Source: Corynebacterium senegalense
GTDB lineage: Bacteria > Actinomycetota > Actinomycetes > Mycobacteriales > Mycobacteriaceae
Assembly: GCF_900411315.1 (NCBI RefSeq)
Contig: NZ_LS990887.1
Coordinates: 2,118,662-2,182,661, forward strand
Direction of reading: 5' to 3'
Length of the DNA: 64,000 nucleotides
The notes below the pieces were generated by a model. The model saw nothing but the letters and a program-made list of their open reading frames with translations. It was not told the origin of the DNA and did not search any database. A program made the translations under genes and the position numbers. Positions 36,784 to 47,373 of this stretch are shown in pieces; positions within the stretch are counted from its first letter, which is position 1, and each line of letters starts with the position of its first letter.

Positions 36784-37761
36784 CGTCCCGTAGGCGACGG
36801 CGGTGGTGATGTCCTGCACGACCCGGTTCGCGGACTGCGGCCCCGTGTAGACGACGCGGGTCGTGGCGTTGACGTGCCCGGCCACCGGAAGCGGGGAACC
36901 GAGGTCGACCTCGATGCGCCCCTCCGAGGTGGTTTCGGAGGTTTCTACGGTCAGGGTCTGGCCGTTGAGCTCGCCGGCGACCTCGTTGTCGATGGAGACG
37001 CTGCGCTGGGTGGGCCGCTCCGCCACCTCGACGCCGAGGGTGAGCCTGTCCCCGTCGACGCGCTCGAGGGTGTAGGTGGTGGTGCGCATCATGGAGGCGT
37101 CCCCGGTCACGCGGTTCTCCACGGTCCACGACCCGCCCTCGCCCACCGGCTCCTCCGGAAAGACGACGTTGGTGGACATCAGGGTCAGCAGCGTGGACTC
37201 GACCACCCCGCGGCCGCGCTCGGTGGAGGAGTCGGGGGCGAGCAGCTTCACGGTGCTCACCGCGCCGCTTGCCGACGCCCTCCAGGCCATCAGGAAGCCC
37301 TCGGCCGAGGCGATGTCCTCGGCGGCGTCGAGGGCGGAGTACTCGGGCGTGCCGACGGTGAAGCGCACGGCGCGCTGCGCCGGCTGCTCGTCCTTGCCGG
37401 GGTCGTCCGCCGGGCGGGTCAGCGCGGTCAGCGGCAGCGTGGTCGTCTCCACGTCGCCGCCGGCGGGGGCCCCGGGGGTGACGGACTCGGCGGGCACGAC
37501 GTCCTGAGCGATGCCGCGCGAGACCGCGGCGCGGGTGCTCACCTCGCCGCCGTCCCCGCCGCCGTCCTCGGAGAAGGCGAGGACGCGCGGGTTCTCGCCC
37601 GCGTCCACCAGCGTGACGCGCGCCTGGTCCGCGGCGAACGCCGGGACACCGTCGAGGAGGACTGTGTCGGTGTCGGAGCAGGACGCCAGCGCGAGGGCGC
37701 AGGCGAGGGCGGCGGCCCCGGCCAGGCCGCGGCGGCGGGTGGGCGCAGTCGGGTTAGTCAC
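36781..37761 (-). CDS. Putative secreted lipoprotein of unknown function
   Basis: A 326-residue protein with a lipoprotein signal peptide (RRR at 9-11, hydrophobic core, lipobox LASC with Cys28). The mature part is rich in Thr/Val beta-strand patterns without enzyme motifs; two similar-looking halves (about 45-160 and 165-326) may be tandem beta domains. I do not recognise the family with confidence (a DUF6263-like protein is possible). GTG 37761 lies 7 nt after a TAGGTT -10 box, so it is probably leaderless. Divergent from lspA, the lipoprotein signal peptidase gene. Confidence 0.65.
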   Translation of the reverse strand: MTNPTAPTRRRGLAGAAALACALALASCSDTDTVLLDGVPAFAADQARVTLVDAGENPRVLAFSEDGGGDGGEVSTRAAVSRGIAQDVVPAESVTPGAPAGGDVETTTLPLTALTRPADDPGKDEQPAQRAVRFTVGTPEYSALDAAEDIASAEGFLMAWRASASGAVSTVKLLAPDSSTERGRGVVESTLLTLMSTNVVFPEEPVGEGGSWTVENRVTGDASMMRTTTYTLERVDGDRLTLGVEVAERPTQRSVSIDNEVAGELNGQTLTVETSETTSEGRIEVDLGSPLPVAGHVNATTRVVYTGPQSANRVVQDITTAVAYGT

Positions 37762-37767
37762 ACAACG

Positions 37768-37773
37768 AACCTA
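37768..37773 (-). promoter_or_regulatory. -10 box TAGGTT, leaderless start for the lipoprotein gene
   Basis: On the minus strand TAGGTT ends 7 nt before GTG 37761. Confidence 0.5.
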
Positions 37774-37817
37774 CCGCACGGGCCGGACACGACCCCTTCG
37801 CGCGGCGCGACTCCGGC

Positions 37818-37823
37818 TACAGT
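37818..37823 (+). promoter_or_regulatory. -10 box TACAGT, probable leaderless start for lspA
   Basis: TACAGT ends 10 nt before ATG 37833; no RBS lies between. Confidence 0.5.
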
Positions 37824-37832
37824 AAACAGTCG

Positions 37833-38399
37833 ATGGATGAGCAGAACTCGCGCGCCCGGGGCGGCGCGCCAGCAGGGGCACAGGCCCGCGGAAGGAAAGG
37901 CGCCCGCTTCGTGGGCAGGATCGTCGGCGGGATGCTCGCCGTGGCCGCGGCGGACCAGGCGGTCAAGCAGCTCATGGTGACCGTCCTCGAGCCCGGCCGA
38001 CCCGTCGCGGTCATCGGCGACTGGTTCCGCCTCTTCCTCCTGTTCAACCCTGGCGCGGCCTTCTCCATGGGGCAGGACTCGACGTGGCTGTTCACCACGA
38101 TTCAGCTCGCCTTCGTCGTCGGCGCCCTCATCGCCGCCCCGCGCATCGCCCAGCCCGCCGAGGCGGCCGGCCTGGCGCTGATCGCCGGGGGAGCGCTGGG
38201 CAACCTGATCGACAGGCTGACCCGCCCGCCCGGGTTCTGGTTCGGGCACGTGGTGGACTACATCTCGGTGGGCAGCTTCGCCGTGTTCAACCTCGCGGAC
38301 GCCGCGATCACCGTGGGCGTGGTCGTGGTCGTCGCCGCGCTCTTCCTGGGCGCCGAGACGGACGACGAGCGGGAGGGGAGGGCGCGCGATGGACGGTAG
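37833..38399 (+). CDS. lspA: Lipoprotein signal peptidase (signal peptidase II)
   Basis: Membrane aspartyl protease (188 aa) that cleaves prolipoprotein signal peptides before the lipidated Cys. Four transmembrane helices are seen, with the catalytic pair Asp127 (GNLIDRL) and Asp156 (FNLADAAI). A 25-residue disordered basic N-terminus precedes the first helix. It overlaps rluD by 11 nt, so the two form an operon. Several lipoproteins encoded nearby are expected substrates. Confidence 0.95.
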   Translation: MDEQNSRARGGAPAGAQARGRKGARFVGRIVGGMLAVAAADQAVKQLMVTVLEPGRPVAVIGDWFRLFLLFNPGAAFSMGQDSTWLFTTIQLAFVVGALIAAPRIAQPAEAAGLALIAGGALGNLIDRLTRPPGFWFGHVVDYISVGSFAVFNLADAAITVGVVVVVAALFLGAETDDEREGRARDGR

Positions 38400-39315
38400 C
38401 TTCCGCTCCCTGCCCGTGCCCGAGGGCCTCGACGGCATGCGCGTCGACGCGGCCGTGGCCAAGCTCTTCGGCATCTCGCGCGCCACCGCAGCCGAGATCA
38501 TCGCCGACGGCGACGTGCTTGTCGACGCCACCGCGGTGCAGAAGTCCGACCGTGTCGCCGCTGGCTCGATGCTCGAGGCCACGCTCCCGGGTCCGAAGGA
38601 GGCGCCGCGGCCGAAGGCGGAGCACGTCGAGGGTCTCAACGTGATCTACTCCGACGCGGACGTCATTGCCGTCGACAAGCCTGTCGGCGTTGCCGCGCAC
38701 CCGACGCTGGGCTGGGAGGGCCCCACCGTCGTCGGGGGGCTGCAGGCGATGGGCTTCGAGCTTCCCGACGCCGGGCCGCCCGAGCGCAAGGGCATCGTGC
38801 AACGCCTCGACGTCGGCACCTCCGGGGTGATGGTGGTGGCCAACAGCGTGCAGGGCTACTCGGTGCTCAAGCGCGCCTTCCGCGAGCGCACCGTGGACAA
38901 GACCTACCACGCGGTCGTGCAGGGCCTGCCCGACCCGATCGTCGGCACCGTCGACGCGCCTATCGGGCGCCACCCGTCCGCCGGGTGGAAGTTCGCCGTC
39001 ACCGCCGACGGGCGCCACTCCGTCACCCACTACGAGGTCATCGAGGCGTTCCGCGAGGCCTCGCTTCTCGAGGTCCACCTCGAGACCGGCCGCACCCACC
39101 AGATCCGCGTGCACATGTCGGCCACCGGGCACCCCTGCGTCGGCGACCCGATGTACGGCTCCGACCCGAACCTGGCGCAGCGGCTCGGGCTGATCCGCCA
39201 GTGGCTGCACGCCACCAAGCTCGGGTTCCTGCACCCGCGCACCAACACGTGGATGGAGGTGGAGTCGCCCTACCCGGACGACCTCGCCCACGCCCTCGAG
39301 GTGCTGCGCGGGTGA
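38389..39315 (+). CDS. RluA/RluD-family 23S rRNA pseudouridine synthase
   Basis: A 308-residue pseudouridine synthase with an N-terminal S4 domain (about 15-75) and the catalytic domain; the active-site Asp141 lies in QRLDVGTSG. The family normally has His-Arg-Leu-Asp; here the first residue is Gln. The C-terminal [10 protein letters not shown] segment is conserved. In many actinobacteria this gene follows lspA, as here with an 11-nt overlap. The exact target uridines are not deducible. Confidence 0.9.
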   Translation: MDGSFRSLPVPEGLDGMRVDAAVAKLFGISRATAAEIIADGDVLVDATAVQKSDRVAAGSMLEATLPGPKEAPRPKAEHVEGLNVIYSDADVIAVDKPVGVAAHPTLGWEGPTVVGGLQAMGFELPDAGPPERKGIVQRLDVGTSGVMVVANSVQGYSVLKRAFRERTVDKTYHAVVQGLPDPIVGTVDAPIGRHPSAGWKFAVTADGRHSVTHYEVIEAFREASLLEVHLETGRTHQIRVHMSATGHPCVGDPMYGSDPNLAQRLGLIRQWLHATKLGFLHPRTNTWMEVESPYPDDLAHALEVLRG

Positions 39316-39830
39316 GAGCGCCCCGACTCGTCGCCGCCCTCGCCCTCGCCGGGGCGCTGCCCGTCGGCCTGATCGCGCTGGGCGAGAGCGTGCAGCGCCC
39401 GCCCGTGCCCGCCGGGGACCGGCTCGGGCGCGAGGCGTCGGAAAGCTGGTCCAGCTACGAGGAAAGGGCCGCAGCCTCGCTTCTCGACGCCCCACCCGCC
39501 ACCGACGTCTTCGCCCTCGTCACCTTCGAGCGCGGCCGCGGCACCGCCGAGGCGGCCGCCGCACTGGAGGGCGCGGACCGTGTCAACGCGGTCGCCTTCC
39601 CCGATCAGGCCGCGCGCCCCGTGCCCGAGCCCGTGGCGGGGGAGAGCAGGGAGGACGTGTTCCGCCGCGCCGCGGGCCCCGGCCCAAACCCGGAGGTCGC
39701 CGGGGTGGTCGTCCACGCCGACGGGCCGACCCTGCGCGCGATCGCGGGGCGCGAGGGCGTGGCGGCCGTCGAGGCGCTGCCCGTCGACGCCGTGTGGGGA
39801 GCCTTCGCCATCGCGACCACCCGGCCCTGA
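39312..39830 (+). CDS. Hypothetical exported protein
   Basis: A 172-residue protein with an N-terminal hydrophobic segment (about residues 5-24) that could be a signal peptide or anchor, and a globular Ala/Val/Glu-rich remainder. I do not recognise the family. GTG 39312 overlaps the upstream synthase stop (GTGA), so it belongs to the lspA operon and is probably translationally coupled. It contains one iterated 13-mer (39479), coding Leu-Leu-Asp-Ala. Confidence 0.65.
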   Translation: MRAPRLVAALALAGALPVGLIALGESVQRPPVPAGDRLGREASESWSSYEERAAASLLDAPPATDVFALVTFERGRGTAEAAAALEGADRVNAVAFPDQAARPVPEPVAGESREDVFRRAAGPGPNPEVAGVVVHADGPTLRAIAGREGVAAVEALPVDAVWGAFAIATTRP

Positions 39831-39860
39831 TTCCGGCCCGTGGGGGAGGGGGTCGGCGTG

Positions 39861-39866
39861 TATAGT
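39861..39866 (+). promoter_or_regulatory. -10 box TATAGT of the MacAB-like operon
   Basis: TATAGT is a near-consensus -10. The leader to GTG 39933 is about 60 nt and contains the inverted repeat GCGCCGG / CCGGCGC. Confidence 0.6.
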
Positions 39867-39932
39867 TCTGCACGTTAGATCCGAGCGCCGGGACGCGAAG
39901 GTATCCGGCGCGCCAGTCTGTGAGGAGACCCG

Positions 39933-41573
39933 GTGCACCCTGCTTCGACCGCACTTGCCCCTGCACACTCTCGACGCGCCGAGGCGCGGAGCGTGAAGAT
40001 GCGCGTGAGGAGGGCTTGCGTGGCCGTGGCCGCGGCCTCCGCCCTCTTCGCCGCCGGGTGCGGCATCGGCGGGGACAAGAAGGAGGGCCTCGGGGCGGGC
40101 GACTACACGGTGACCTCCGTGGGGGACGTCACCAACAGCGTCGTGGTCAACGGCCACATCTCGCCGATCCGCTCGATGAGCATCACCTCCCCGGTCCAGT
40201 CGAAGGTCCAGCGTCTCGCCGTCGCCGTGGGCGACCGGGTCGAGGCCGGTCAGTTCCTCGCCGAGATGGACACCGAGGCCCTCGAGCGCGAGATCGCCAA
40301 CCAGCAGCGCCAGCAGGCAGCCGCCCAGGCCGAGGCGATGCAGGGCTACGAGCAGGCGCAGGCCCAGCTCGCCGCCCACACCCAGCAGGTGCGCAACGGC
40401 ACCCACCCCGCCATCAGCGCCGCCCGGGCGCAGGTGGCCCAGGCGCAGGCCGAGGTCGCCGCCGCTAACGGGCAGGCCCCCCAGGAGGGAGCCCAGGCCA
40501 CCGCGCCGGTCGCGGGCCGCGCGCCGGTGGAGATGGTCCTGGCCTCCAACGAGCGCGGGCAGACCGTCGGCATCGCACCCGCCGAGGCCGGCGAGGCGGC
40601 CCCGTCGCAGGGTCAGACGCAGGGCCAGGCACCGCAGCAGGCGGAGGGCCAGGCGCCCGAGCAGGCCTACTCCGACCTCCAGGCCGCCGACGGCCAGCTC
40701 CAGGCGGCCCAGGCGCAGGCGGCGCAGGAGAGCCAGCAGCTGCAGGCGCAGGCCGAGGGGGCCTGGCAGCAGGCACAGTCCGCGGGCTCCGCCGGCACCG
40801 ACGACTCCCTCGAGTACCAGGTGCAGCAGAGCACCATCTACGCGCCCATCGGCGGCGTGATCTCCAGCGTCGACGTCCAGGAGGGCGACGTTCCGCAGGG
40901 GCGCATCCTCACCATCGCCGACGACTCCAGTCTGCTCATCCGCTCCGAGGTGCGCGAGGCCGACGTGCCCAACATCAAGGCCGGAGACCGGGTGAAGTTC
41001 ACCTCCACCGCCACCGGCAGCAAGGAGTACACCGGCAAGGTCGGGCGCATCGCGCCGGTCGGCTCCGCGGGCGGGCAGCAGAACTCCCAGCAGGGTGCCA
41101 ACTCGGGCGGCGGCGGCAGCGTCACCTTCCCCATCGAGATCGAGGTGGAGGGCGACAAGGAGGGGTTGCTGCTCGGCGGCACCGTCCGCGCCGAGATCAT
41201 CACCGCCGAGGAGCCGGGCGCGCTGTCCGTCCCACGCGACGCGGTCTACGACAGCAACAAGGTCCTCGTGCTCAGCACCGGCGAGGGAGAGGACGCGAAG
41301 CAGGGCACAGTCGAGGAGCGCACCGTGACCACCGGCGCGGCCAACGAGGTCGACATCGCCGTGACCGGCGGCGACCTCAAGCCCGGCGACATCGTGATCA
41401 ACTGGCCCGACGAGTACCGCGACCGCCTCGGCCAGACCGTCGGCATCGACGACCCCAAGTTCGACCCGGCGGAGGTGGACAAGGCCCGCGACACCGCCAA
41501 GGACGCCCCGGCACAAAGCCCGGAGAGCGCCCCGGCGCCGGCGCCCGCGCCCGCCGCCGAGCAGAACCAGTAG
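39933..41573 (+). CDS. MacA/YknX-like periplasmic adaptor lipoprotein
   Basis: Membrane-fusion (HlyD-type) adaptor for an ABC exporter (546 aa). A signal peptide ends at Cys43 (LFAAGC); a biotinyl-lipoyl-like half (MSITSPVQSKVQRLAV, then VGDRVEAGQFLAEMD), a long Gln/Ala-rich coiled hairpin (about 105-280), a second lipoyl half and beta-barrel domain follow, then an Ala/Pro tail. GTG 39933 has GAGGAG 5 nt upstream; ATG 39999 would give a more typical short signal peptide and is a real alternative. First gene of an adaptor-ATPase-permease operon. Confidence 0.85.
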   Translation: MHPASTALAPAHSRRAEARSVKMRVRRACVAVAAASALFAAGCGIGGDKKEGLGAGDYTVTSVGDVTNSVVVNGHISPIRSMSITSPVQSKVQRLAVAVGDRVEAGQFLAEMDTEALEREIANQQRQQAAAQAEAMQGYEQAQAQLAAHTQQVRNGTHPAISAARAQVAQAQAEVAAANGQAPQEGAQATAPVAGRAPVEMVLASNERGQTVGIAPAEAGEAAPSQGQTQGQAPQQAEGQAPEQAYSDLQAADGQLQAAQAQAAQESQQLQAQAEGAWQQAQSAGSAGTDDSLEYQVQQSTIYAPIGGVISSVDVQEGDVPQGRILTIADDSSLLIRSEVREADVPNIKAGDRVKFTSTATGSKEYTGKVGRIAPVGSAGGQQNSQQGANSGGGGSVTFPIEIEVEGDKEGLLLGGTVRAEIITAEEPGALSVPRDAVYDSNKVLVLSTGEGEDAKQGTVEERTVTTGAANEVDIAVTGGDLKPGDIVINWPDEYRDRLGQTVGIDDPKFDPAEVDKARDTAKDAPAQSPESAPAPAPAPAAEQNQ

Positions 41574-41582
41574 GGGGGCGTC

Positions 41583-42395
41583 GTGAAGCATTCGCTCACC
41601 CCGGACGAGGAGACGCGCGAGCTTGCGCCCCAGCCGACCGACATGGCGGACACGGGCCTGCTCATTGACATGCGCGGGATCGTCAAGACGTACAACCCCG
41701 GCGAGCCCAGCGAGGTGCGCGTCCTGCACGGCATCGACTTCCACACCGAGCAGGGCGAGTTCGTCTCCATCGTCGGCCCCTCGGGCTGCGGCAAGTCGAC
41801 CCTGATGAACCTCATCGGCATGCTCGACCGCCCCACCGCCGGCGCCTACGCCTTCAACGGCGAGCCTGTCTACGCCAAGGAGGACAACGAGCTGGCGTCC
41901 TACCGCAGCCAGAACATCGGCTTCATCTTCCAGAACTTCAACCTCATCGGGCGCATCGACGCCCTGCAGAACGTCGCCATGCCCATGATGTACGCGGGCG
42001 TGGAGAAAAAGGAGCGCGAGGCCCGCGCCGCGGAGCTCCTCGAGCGCGTCGGCATGGGCGACCGCCTGCACCACAACCCGAACGAGCTCTCCGGCGGCCA
42101 GAAGCAGCGCGTCGCCATCGCCCGCAGCCTCGCCAACGACCCCGACCTGCTGCTTGCCGACGAACCCACCGGCGCTCTGGACTCCGTCACCGGGCGCATG
42201 GTCATGGACCTGTTCCACGAGCTCAACCAGGACCTGGGCAAGGCCATCGTGTTCATCACCCACAACCCCGACCTGGCAGAGGAGACCGGGCGCATCGTGG
42301 AGATGATGGACGGGCGCGTCAGCGGCGTGCGCACCCCCGCTGGGGCTGCATCTGCGGCCACATCTGGGGTCACGGAAGGAGGCGCAGCCCGATGA
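41583..42395 (+). CDS. ABC transporter ATP-binding protein (MacB/LolD-type)
   Basis: Nucleotide-binding subunit (270 aa) for the adjacent permease. Walker A GPSGCGKST (residues 65-73), signature LSGGQKQRVAIARS and Walker B LLLADEPTGALD are intact. The ~25-residue N-terminal extension and Ala/Thr-rich C-terminal tail are unusual. The GTG start lies 9 nt after the adaptor stop and its own stop overlaps the permease start (ATGA). The set resembles MacAB or YknXYZ exporters of peptides and drugs. Confidence 0.9.
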   Translation: MKHSLTPDEETRELAPQPTDMADTGLLIDMRGIVKTYNPGEPSEVRVLHGIDFHTEQGEFVSIVGPSGCGKSTLMNLIGMLDRPTAGAYAFNGEPVYAKEDNELASYRSQNIGFIFQNFNLIGRIDALQNVAMPMMYAGVEKKEREARAAELLERVGMGDRLHHNPNELSGGQKQRVAIARSLANDPDLLLADEPTGALDSVTGRMVMDLFHELNQDLGKAIVFITHNPDLAEETGRIVEMMDGRVSGVRTPAGAASAATSGVTEGGAAR

Positions 42396-43672
42396 ACCTG
42401 CGCGAATCCATCCGGCTCGCGGCGTCGAGCCTCAACGCGAACAAGCTGCGCTCGCTGCTCACCCTCCTGGGCATCATCATCGGCATCATGGCCGTGATCA
42501 TCATCATGACGCTCGGCGCGGGCCTGCAGAAGCAGGTGTTGTCCAGCCTCGAGGGCGTCGGTGCCACGAACCACATGGTCACCGTCCACGAGCGCGACGA
42601 CAGCGCCGAGCAGAGCGATGACCCGTTCGCCTCCCTCGGCTCCGCGCCGCCCAGCGAGGATCAGGACAAGGTCAGCCTGGAGCAGCTCGACGAGCTGCGC
42701 GCCCACTTCGGCGACAGGGTCCAGGGCGTCGACGTGCCGAGCTCGCTCACGCTCGAGGCGCAGGCGGCGTTCGGCGAGGAGGACTCGCCCGCGAGCGTGT
42801 ACCCGGTGTTGGCGGACTCGTTCAAGATGCGCAACCTGGTCGTCGAGTACGGGCGCGTCCCGACGAGCGAGGACGTGAAAAGCCGGCGCCCGCTGGCGGT
42901 CGTCTCGCCCTCCCTGGTGGAGGCCCTGTTCCACGGCGACGCGCAGTCCGCGCTCGGCGAGCGAGTGGACCTCAACGTGGGCAGCCAGACGGCGGTGTTC
43001 ACCGTCATCGGCGTGCTGGAGGAGCAGAACAACTCCGGCATGATGGGCGGCGGGGCGGCCAAGCCGACCGACGTCTACATCCCCGTCACGGCCGCCGACA
43101 GGCTGGGCCAGCCCATCATCGCGGTCGACTCTTTCGCCGTCCAGTCCGCGCCCGACGAGGAGACGGCGGCGTTCCAGTCGGAGCTGCAGAGCTACCTCGA
43201 CCGCTGGTACCAGCGCAACGACAAGTACGAGATCACGGTCCTCGACCTGTCCCGCGGTCTGGAGCAGCTCACGAGCGTCTTCGACATCATCGCCCGCGTT
43301 TTGGCTGCGATCGGCGGCATCTCGCTCCTCGTCGGCGGTATCGGCGTGATGAACATCATGCTCATCACCGTCACCGAGCGCACACGCGAGATCGGCGTGC
43401 GCAAGGCGCTCGGTGCGACGCAGAACGACATCCGCACGCAGTTCATCGTCGAGGCCATGCTCGTCTGCCTCATCGGCGGCGTCATCGGCGTGGTGCTCGG
43501 CGGGGCCATCGGCATGATCGCCACGGCCTCCTTCGACGCCTTCGTCTACCCGCCGATCGGCGCCGTTGTGGCCTCGCTGCTGTTCTCCCTCGCGACGGGC
43601 GTGTTCTTCGGCGCCTACCCGGCGTCGAAAGCCGCGAAGATGCAGCCTATCGACGCCCTGCGTTACGAATAA
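42392..43672 (+). CDS. ABC transporter permease (MacB/FtsX-type)
   Basis: Permease (426 aa) with the MacB layout: one transmembrane helix near residues 20-45, a large extracytoplasmic domain (about 50-295), then three helices at the C-terminus with the conserved GVMNIMLITVTERTREIG segment. It belongs with the upstream ATPase and adaptor. Not FtsX: there is a MacA-type adaptor and no division-gene context. The substrate is unknown. Confidence 0.9.
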   Translation: MNLRESIRLAASSLNANKLRSLLTLLGIIIGIMAVIIIMTLGAGLQKQVLSSLEGVGATNHMVTVHERDDSAEQSDDPFASLGSAPPSEDQDKVSLEQLDELRAHFGDRVQGVDVPSSLTLEAQAAFGEEDSPASVYPVLADSFKMRNLVVEYGRVPTSEDVKSRRPLAVVSPSLVEALFHGDAQSALGERVDLNVGSQTAVFTVIGVLEEQNNSGMMGGGAAKPTDVYIPVTAADRLGQPIIAVDSFAVQSAPDEETAAFQSELQSYLDRWYQRNDKYEITVLDLSRGLEQLTSVFDIIARVLAAIGGISLLVGGIGVMNIMLITVTERTREIGVRKALGATQNDIRTQFIVEAMLVCLIGGVIGVVLGGAIGMIATASFDAFVYPPIGAVVASLLFSLATGVFFGAYPASKAAKMQPIDALRYE

Positions 43673-43683
43673 CCCCCGCTCAG

Positions 43684-43706
43684 CCCCGCGCAACCGCCGC
43701 GCGGGG
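43684..43706 (+). terminator. Hairpin after the MacB-like gene
   Basis: CCCCGCGC (43684-43691) pairs with GCGCGGGG (43699-43706) around a 7-nt loop. No T-run follows. Confidence 0.45.
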
Positions 43707-43725
43707 TACGGGTTGACGGCGGCGA

Positions 43726-43731
43726 TAAGAT
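43726..43731 (+). promoter_or_regulatory. -10 box TAAGAT, leaderless start for dnaE
   Basis: TAAGAT ends 8 nt before ATG 43739, favouring that start over ATG 43730, which overlaps the box. Confidence 0.55.
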
Positions 43732-43738
43732 GAGCCGC

Positions 43739-46700
43739 ATGGCCAAGAACTCCTCCTTCGTCCACCTCCACAACCACACGGAATTCTCCATGCTCGACGG
43801 CATGGCCAAGGTGGACCTCCTGGCGGAGGAGGTTGTGCGCCAGGGGATGCCCGCGGTGGGCATGACGGACCACGGCAACATGTTCGGCTCCAACGCGTTC
43901 TACCGGCGCATGGTCGACGCGGGGGTCAAGCCGATCATCGGCATCGAGGCCTACATGGCGCCCGAGTCGCGTTTCAACAAGAAGCGCGTGCTGTGGGGCA
44001 CCCCGGACCAGAAGCCCGACGACGTCTCCGCCTCGGGCGCCTACCTGCACCAGACGATGCTGGCGGAGAACGCGACGGGCCTGCGCAACCTGTTCAAGCT
44101 GTCTTCGCTGGCGTCCTACGAGGGCCAGCTGGGCAAGTGGCCGCGCATGGACGCCGAGCTCATCGCGGAGCACGCCGACGGCATCATCGCCACCACCGGC
44201 TGCCCCTCGGGCGACGTGCAGACGCGCCTGCGCCTGGGCCAGTATGACGCCGCGCTCGAGGCGGCGGCGATGTGGCAGGACATCTACGGCAGGGACAACT
44301 ACTTCCTGGAGCTGATGGACCACGGCCTGCACATCGAGCGTCGCGTGCGCGACGACCTGCTGCGCATCGGCCAGGCCCTCGACCTGCCGCCGCTGGTGAC
44401 CAACGACTGCCACTACGTGCTGGAGTCGCAGGCCCCGGCGCATGAGGCGATGCTGTGCGTGCAGACGGGCAAGACGCTGCTCGACCCGGACCGCTTCAAG
44501 TTCGACGGCACGGGCTACTACATCAAGTCGGCGGCCCAGATGCGCGAGCTGTGGGATACGACGGTGCCGGACGGCTGCGACAACACGCTGTGGATCGCCG
44601 AGCGCGTGGGCGACTACGGGGAGCTGTGGGCGGAGCACCCGCACGACCGCATGCCAATCGCGGACGTGCCCGAGGGGGAGACCCCGACGACGTGGCTGCG
44701 CAAGGAGGTGCACGCGGGCCTGCGCGAGCGCTTCGACGGCGGCGAGGTGCCCGCCGAGTACACCGAGCGCGCGGACTACGAGATCGACGTCATCGACATG
44801 AAGGGCTACCCCTCGTACTTCCTCATCGTCGCGGAGCTGATCAAGCACGCCCGCGAGATCGGCATCCGCGTCGGTCCGGGCCGTGGCTCCGCGGCGGGCT
44901 CGCTGGTGGCGTACGCCCTGACGATCACGAACATCGACCCGATGGAGCACGGGCTGCTCTTTGAGAGGTTCCTCAACCCGGAGCGCCCCTCCGCCCCCGA
45001 TATCGATATCGACTTCGACGACCGCCGCCGCGGCGAGATGATCACCTACGCCGCAGAGCGCTGGGGCGAGGACAAGATCGCCCAGGTGATCACCTTCGGC
45101 ACGGTGAAGACGAAGCAGGCGATCAAGGACTCGGCGAAGGTGAATTTCGGCCAGCCGGGCTTCCAGATGGCGGACCGCATCAACGGTGCGCTGCCGCCAG
45201 CGATCATGGCGAAGGACATCCCTCTGTCGGGCATCACCGACCCCGAGCACGACCGCTACGCCGAGGCCGCCGAGGTGCGATCGCTCATCGAGACCGACCC
45301 CGATGTGGCGAAGATCTACGAGACGGCCCGCGGCCTCGAGGGCGTGGTGCGCCAGGCGGGCGTGCACGCCTGCGCGGTGATCATGGCCTCGGTGCCGCTG
45401 ATGGACCACATCCCGATGTGGAAGCGCCCGGCCGACGGAGCGATCATCACCGGCTGGGACTACCCGGCCTGCGAGGCCATCGGCCTGCTGAAGATGGACT
45501 TCCTCGGCTTGCGCAACCTCACGGTGCTTGGCGACGCCCTGGAGAACGTGAAGAAGAACCGCGGCGAGACCCTCGACCTGGAGGCCCTCGACACCGACGA
45601 CGACGGCGTCTACGAGCTGCTCTCGCGCGGCGACACCCTGGGCGTGTTCCAGCTGGACTCGGGCGGCATGCAGGAGCTGCTCAAGCGCATGCGCCCGACG
45701 GGCTTCAACGACATCGTCGCCTCGCTGGCGCTGTACCGCCCGGGTCCGATGGGCGTCAACGCCCACTGGGACTACGCCGACCGCAAGAACGGCCGCAAGC
45801 CGATCACCCCGATCCACCCCGAGCTCGAGGAGCCGCTGAAGGAGATCCTGGACGAGACCTACGGCCTCATCGTCTACCAGGAGCAGATCATGAGGATCTC
45901 GCAGAAGGTGGCGAACTACACGGCCGGCGAGGCAGACGGCTTCCGCAAGGCGATGGGCAAGAAGAAGCCCGAGGTGCTGGCGCAGCAGTACGAGAAGTTC
46001 TCGGCGGGCATGGCGGAAAACGGCTACACGAAGTCGGCGGTGGACGCGCTGTGGGGCACGATCGAGCCGTTCGCCTCCTACGCGTTCAACAAGTCCCACG
46101 CCGCCGGATACGCCCTCGTGTCCTACTGGACGGCCTACATGAAGGCGAACTACACCGCCGAGTACATGGCGGCGCTCCTGACCTCGGTGGGTGACAAGAA
46201 GGACAAGTCAGCGATCTACCTCTCCGAATGCCGCCACCTGGGGATTTCGGTGCTCCAGCCGGACATCAACGAGTCCGAGGAGAACTTCATGGCCGTCGGC
46301 GAGGACATCCGCTACGGCCTCGCCGCGGTGCGCAACGTCGGCGCCGAGGTCGTGGAGTCCATCAAGGAGACGCGCCGCACCAAGGGGACTTTCTCCAGTT
46401 TCTCCGACTACCTGGACAAGATCGACCTGCTGCCGTGCAACAAGCGCATCACCGAATCGCTGATCAAGGCCGGCGCCTTCGATTCGCTGGGGCACGCGCG
46501 CAAGGGGCTGATGCTCATCCAGGAGGACGCGGTCGATTCCGTGCTGACCACGAAGAAGGCCGCCGACAAGGGACAGTTCGACCTCTTCGCCGGGCTCGGC
46601 GGGGACAGCGGCGAGAGCTCCTCGGCCTTCGCCATCGAGGTGCCGGAGGATGAGTGGGACCGCAAGCACAAGCTGGCGCTCGAGCGCGAGATGCTCGGCC

Positions 46701-47299
46701 TGTACGTCTCCGGGCACCCGCTCGACGGCTTCGAGGAGGCCCTCGACGCCCAGACGGACACCCACCTCACCGACATCCTCTCCGGGGAGATGCGCAACGG
46801 TGCGGAGGTGACCATCGGCGGGCTGATCTCCAGCGTCGACAGGCGCTACTCGAAGAAGGACGGCTCGCCCTGGGCCATCGTGACGGTGGAGGACCACCAC
46901 GGTGCGCAGGTGGACGTGCTTCTGTTCAACAAGGTCTACGCCCTGGTCGCGCCGCAGATCGTGGAGGACAACATCATCCTGGTCAAGGCACACGTGTCCA
47001 TCCGCGACGAGCGGATGAGCCTGTTCGGCGACGACGTCAAGGTCCCCGAGCTCGGCCCGGGCAACGGAGCGGGCCTGCCGCTGCGACTCACGCTGCGCAC
47101 GGAGCAGTGCACGATGGAGACGATCCGCAAGCTCAAGGACGTCCTGGTGGCCAACCCGGGCGATTCCGACGTCTACCTCAACCTTGTCCAGGGTGACCAG
47201 GCCCAGCTCATGGTCCTGGGCGACCACCTGCGGGTGGAGCGCTCCGCCAGCCTGATGGGCGACCTCAAGGCGAACCTCGGGGCGGGCATCCTCCGTTAG
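43739..47299 (+). CDS. dnaE: DNA polymerase III alpha subunit
   Basis: Replicative polymerase catalytic subunit (1186 aa, C-family). The N-terminal PHP domain opens with [11 protein letters not shown]; the polymerase active site is [11 protein letters not shown] with Asp421, Asp423 and Asp425; an OB-fold and C-terminal domain end the protein. ATG 43739 gives the usual corynebacterial start and lies 8 nt after a -10 box, so the transcript is probably leaderless. It is a DnaE1-type enzyme by length and by carrying all catalytic acids. Confidence 0.96.
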   Translation: MAKNSSFVHLHNHTEFSMLDGMAKVDLLAEEVVRQGMPAVGMTDHGNMFGSNAFYRRMVDAGVKPIIGIEAYMAPESRFNKKRVLWGTPDQKPDDVSASGAYLHQTMLAENATGLRNLFKLSSLASYEGQLGKWPRMDAELIAEHADGIIATTGCPSGDVQTRLRLGQYDAALEAAAMWQDIYGRDNYFLELMDHGLHIERRVRDDLLRIGQALDLPPLVTNDCHYVLESQAPAHEAMLCVQTGKTLLDPDRFKFDGTGYYIKSAAQMRELWDTTVPDGCDNTLWIAERVGDYGELWAEHPHDRMPIADVPEGETPTTWLRKEVHAGLRERFDGGEVPAEYTERADYEIDVIDMKGYPSYFLIVAELIKHAREIGIRVGPGRGSAAGSLVAYALTITNIDPMEHGLLFERFLNPERPSAPDIDIDFDDRRRGEMITYAAERWGEDKIAQVITFGTVKTKQAIKDSAKVNFGQPGFQMADRINGALPPAIMAKDIPLSGITDPEHDRYAEAAEVRSLIETDPDVAKIYETARGLEGVVRQAGVHACAVIMASVPLMDHIPMWKRPADGAIITGWDYPACEAIGLLKMDFLGLRNLTVLGDALENVKKNRGETLDLEALDTDDDGVYELLSRGDTLGVFQLDSGGMQELLKRMRPTGFNDIVASLALYRPGPMGVNAHWDYADRKNGRKPITPIHPELEEPLKEILDETYGLIVYQEQIMRISQKVANYTAGEADGFRKAMGKKKPEVLAQQYEKFSAGMAENGYTKSAVDALWGTIEPFASYAFNKSHAAGYALVSYWTAYMKANYTAEYMAALLTSVGDKKDKSAIYLSECRHLGISVLQPDINESEENFMAVGEDIRYGLAAVRNVGAEVVESIKETRRTKGTFSSFSDYLDKIDLLPCNKRITESLIKAGAFDSLGHARKGLMLIQEDAVDSVLTTKKAADKGQFDLFAGLGGDSGESSSAFAIEVPEDEWDRKHKLALEREMLGLYVSGHPLDGFEEALDAQTDTHLTDILSGEMRNGAEVTIGGLISSVDRRYSKKDGSPWAIVTVEDHHGAQVDVLLFNKVYALVAPQIVEDNIILVKAHVSIRDERMSLFGDDVKVPELGPGNGAGLPLRLTLRTEQCTMETIRKLKDVLVANPGDSDVYLNLVQGDQAQLMVLGDHLRVERSASLMGDLKANLGAGILR

Positions 47300-47320
47300 G
47301 AGGGCGCCGCAGCCCCGGGT

Positions 47321-47326
47321 TACGCT
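47321..47326 (+). promoter_or_regulatory. Possible -10 box TACGCT upstream of the MetE-like gene
   Basis: TACGCT would give a start near 47333 and a 40-nt leader holding GGAGGAA (47361-47367). Confidence 0.35.
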
Positions 47327-47373
47327 TGGCCCGTACGGCATACCGCAACGAATACGACCCGGAGGAACGTCCC

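Noticed and set aside
41583-43672. FtsE-FtsX division pair
   Set aside because: The permease has the MacB topology and a MacA-type adaptor is encoded immediately upstream; the prfB-ftsE-ftsX context is absent.
41900-46099. Very long minus-strand open frame (about 1400 codons) opposite the efflux and dnaE genes
   Set aside because: It is the antisense shadow of high-GC coding sequence; its translation is His/Asp/Val-rich low complexity, while dnaE and the ABC genes on the plus strand have full motifs.
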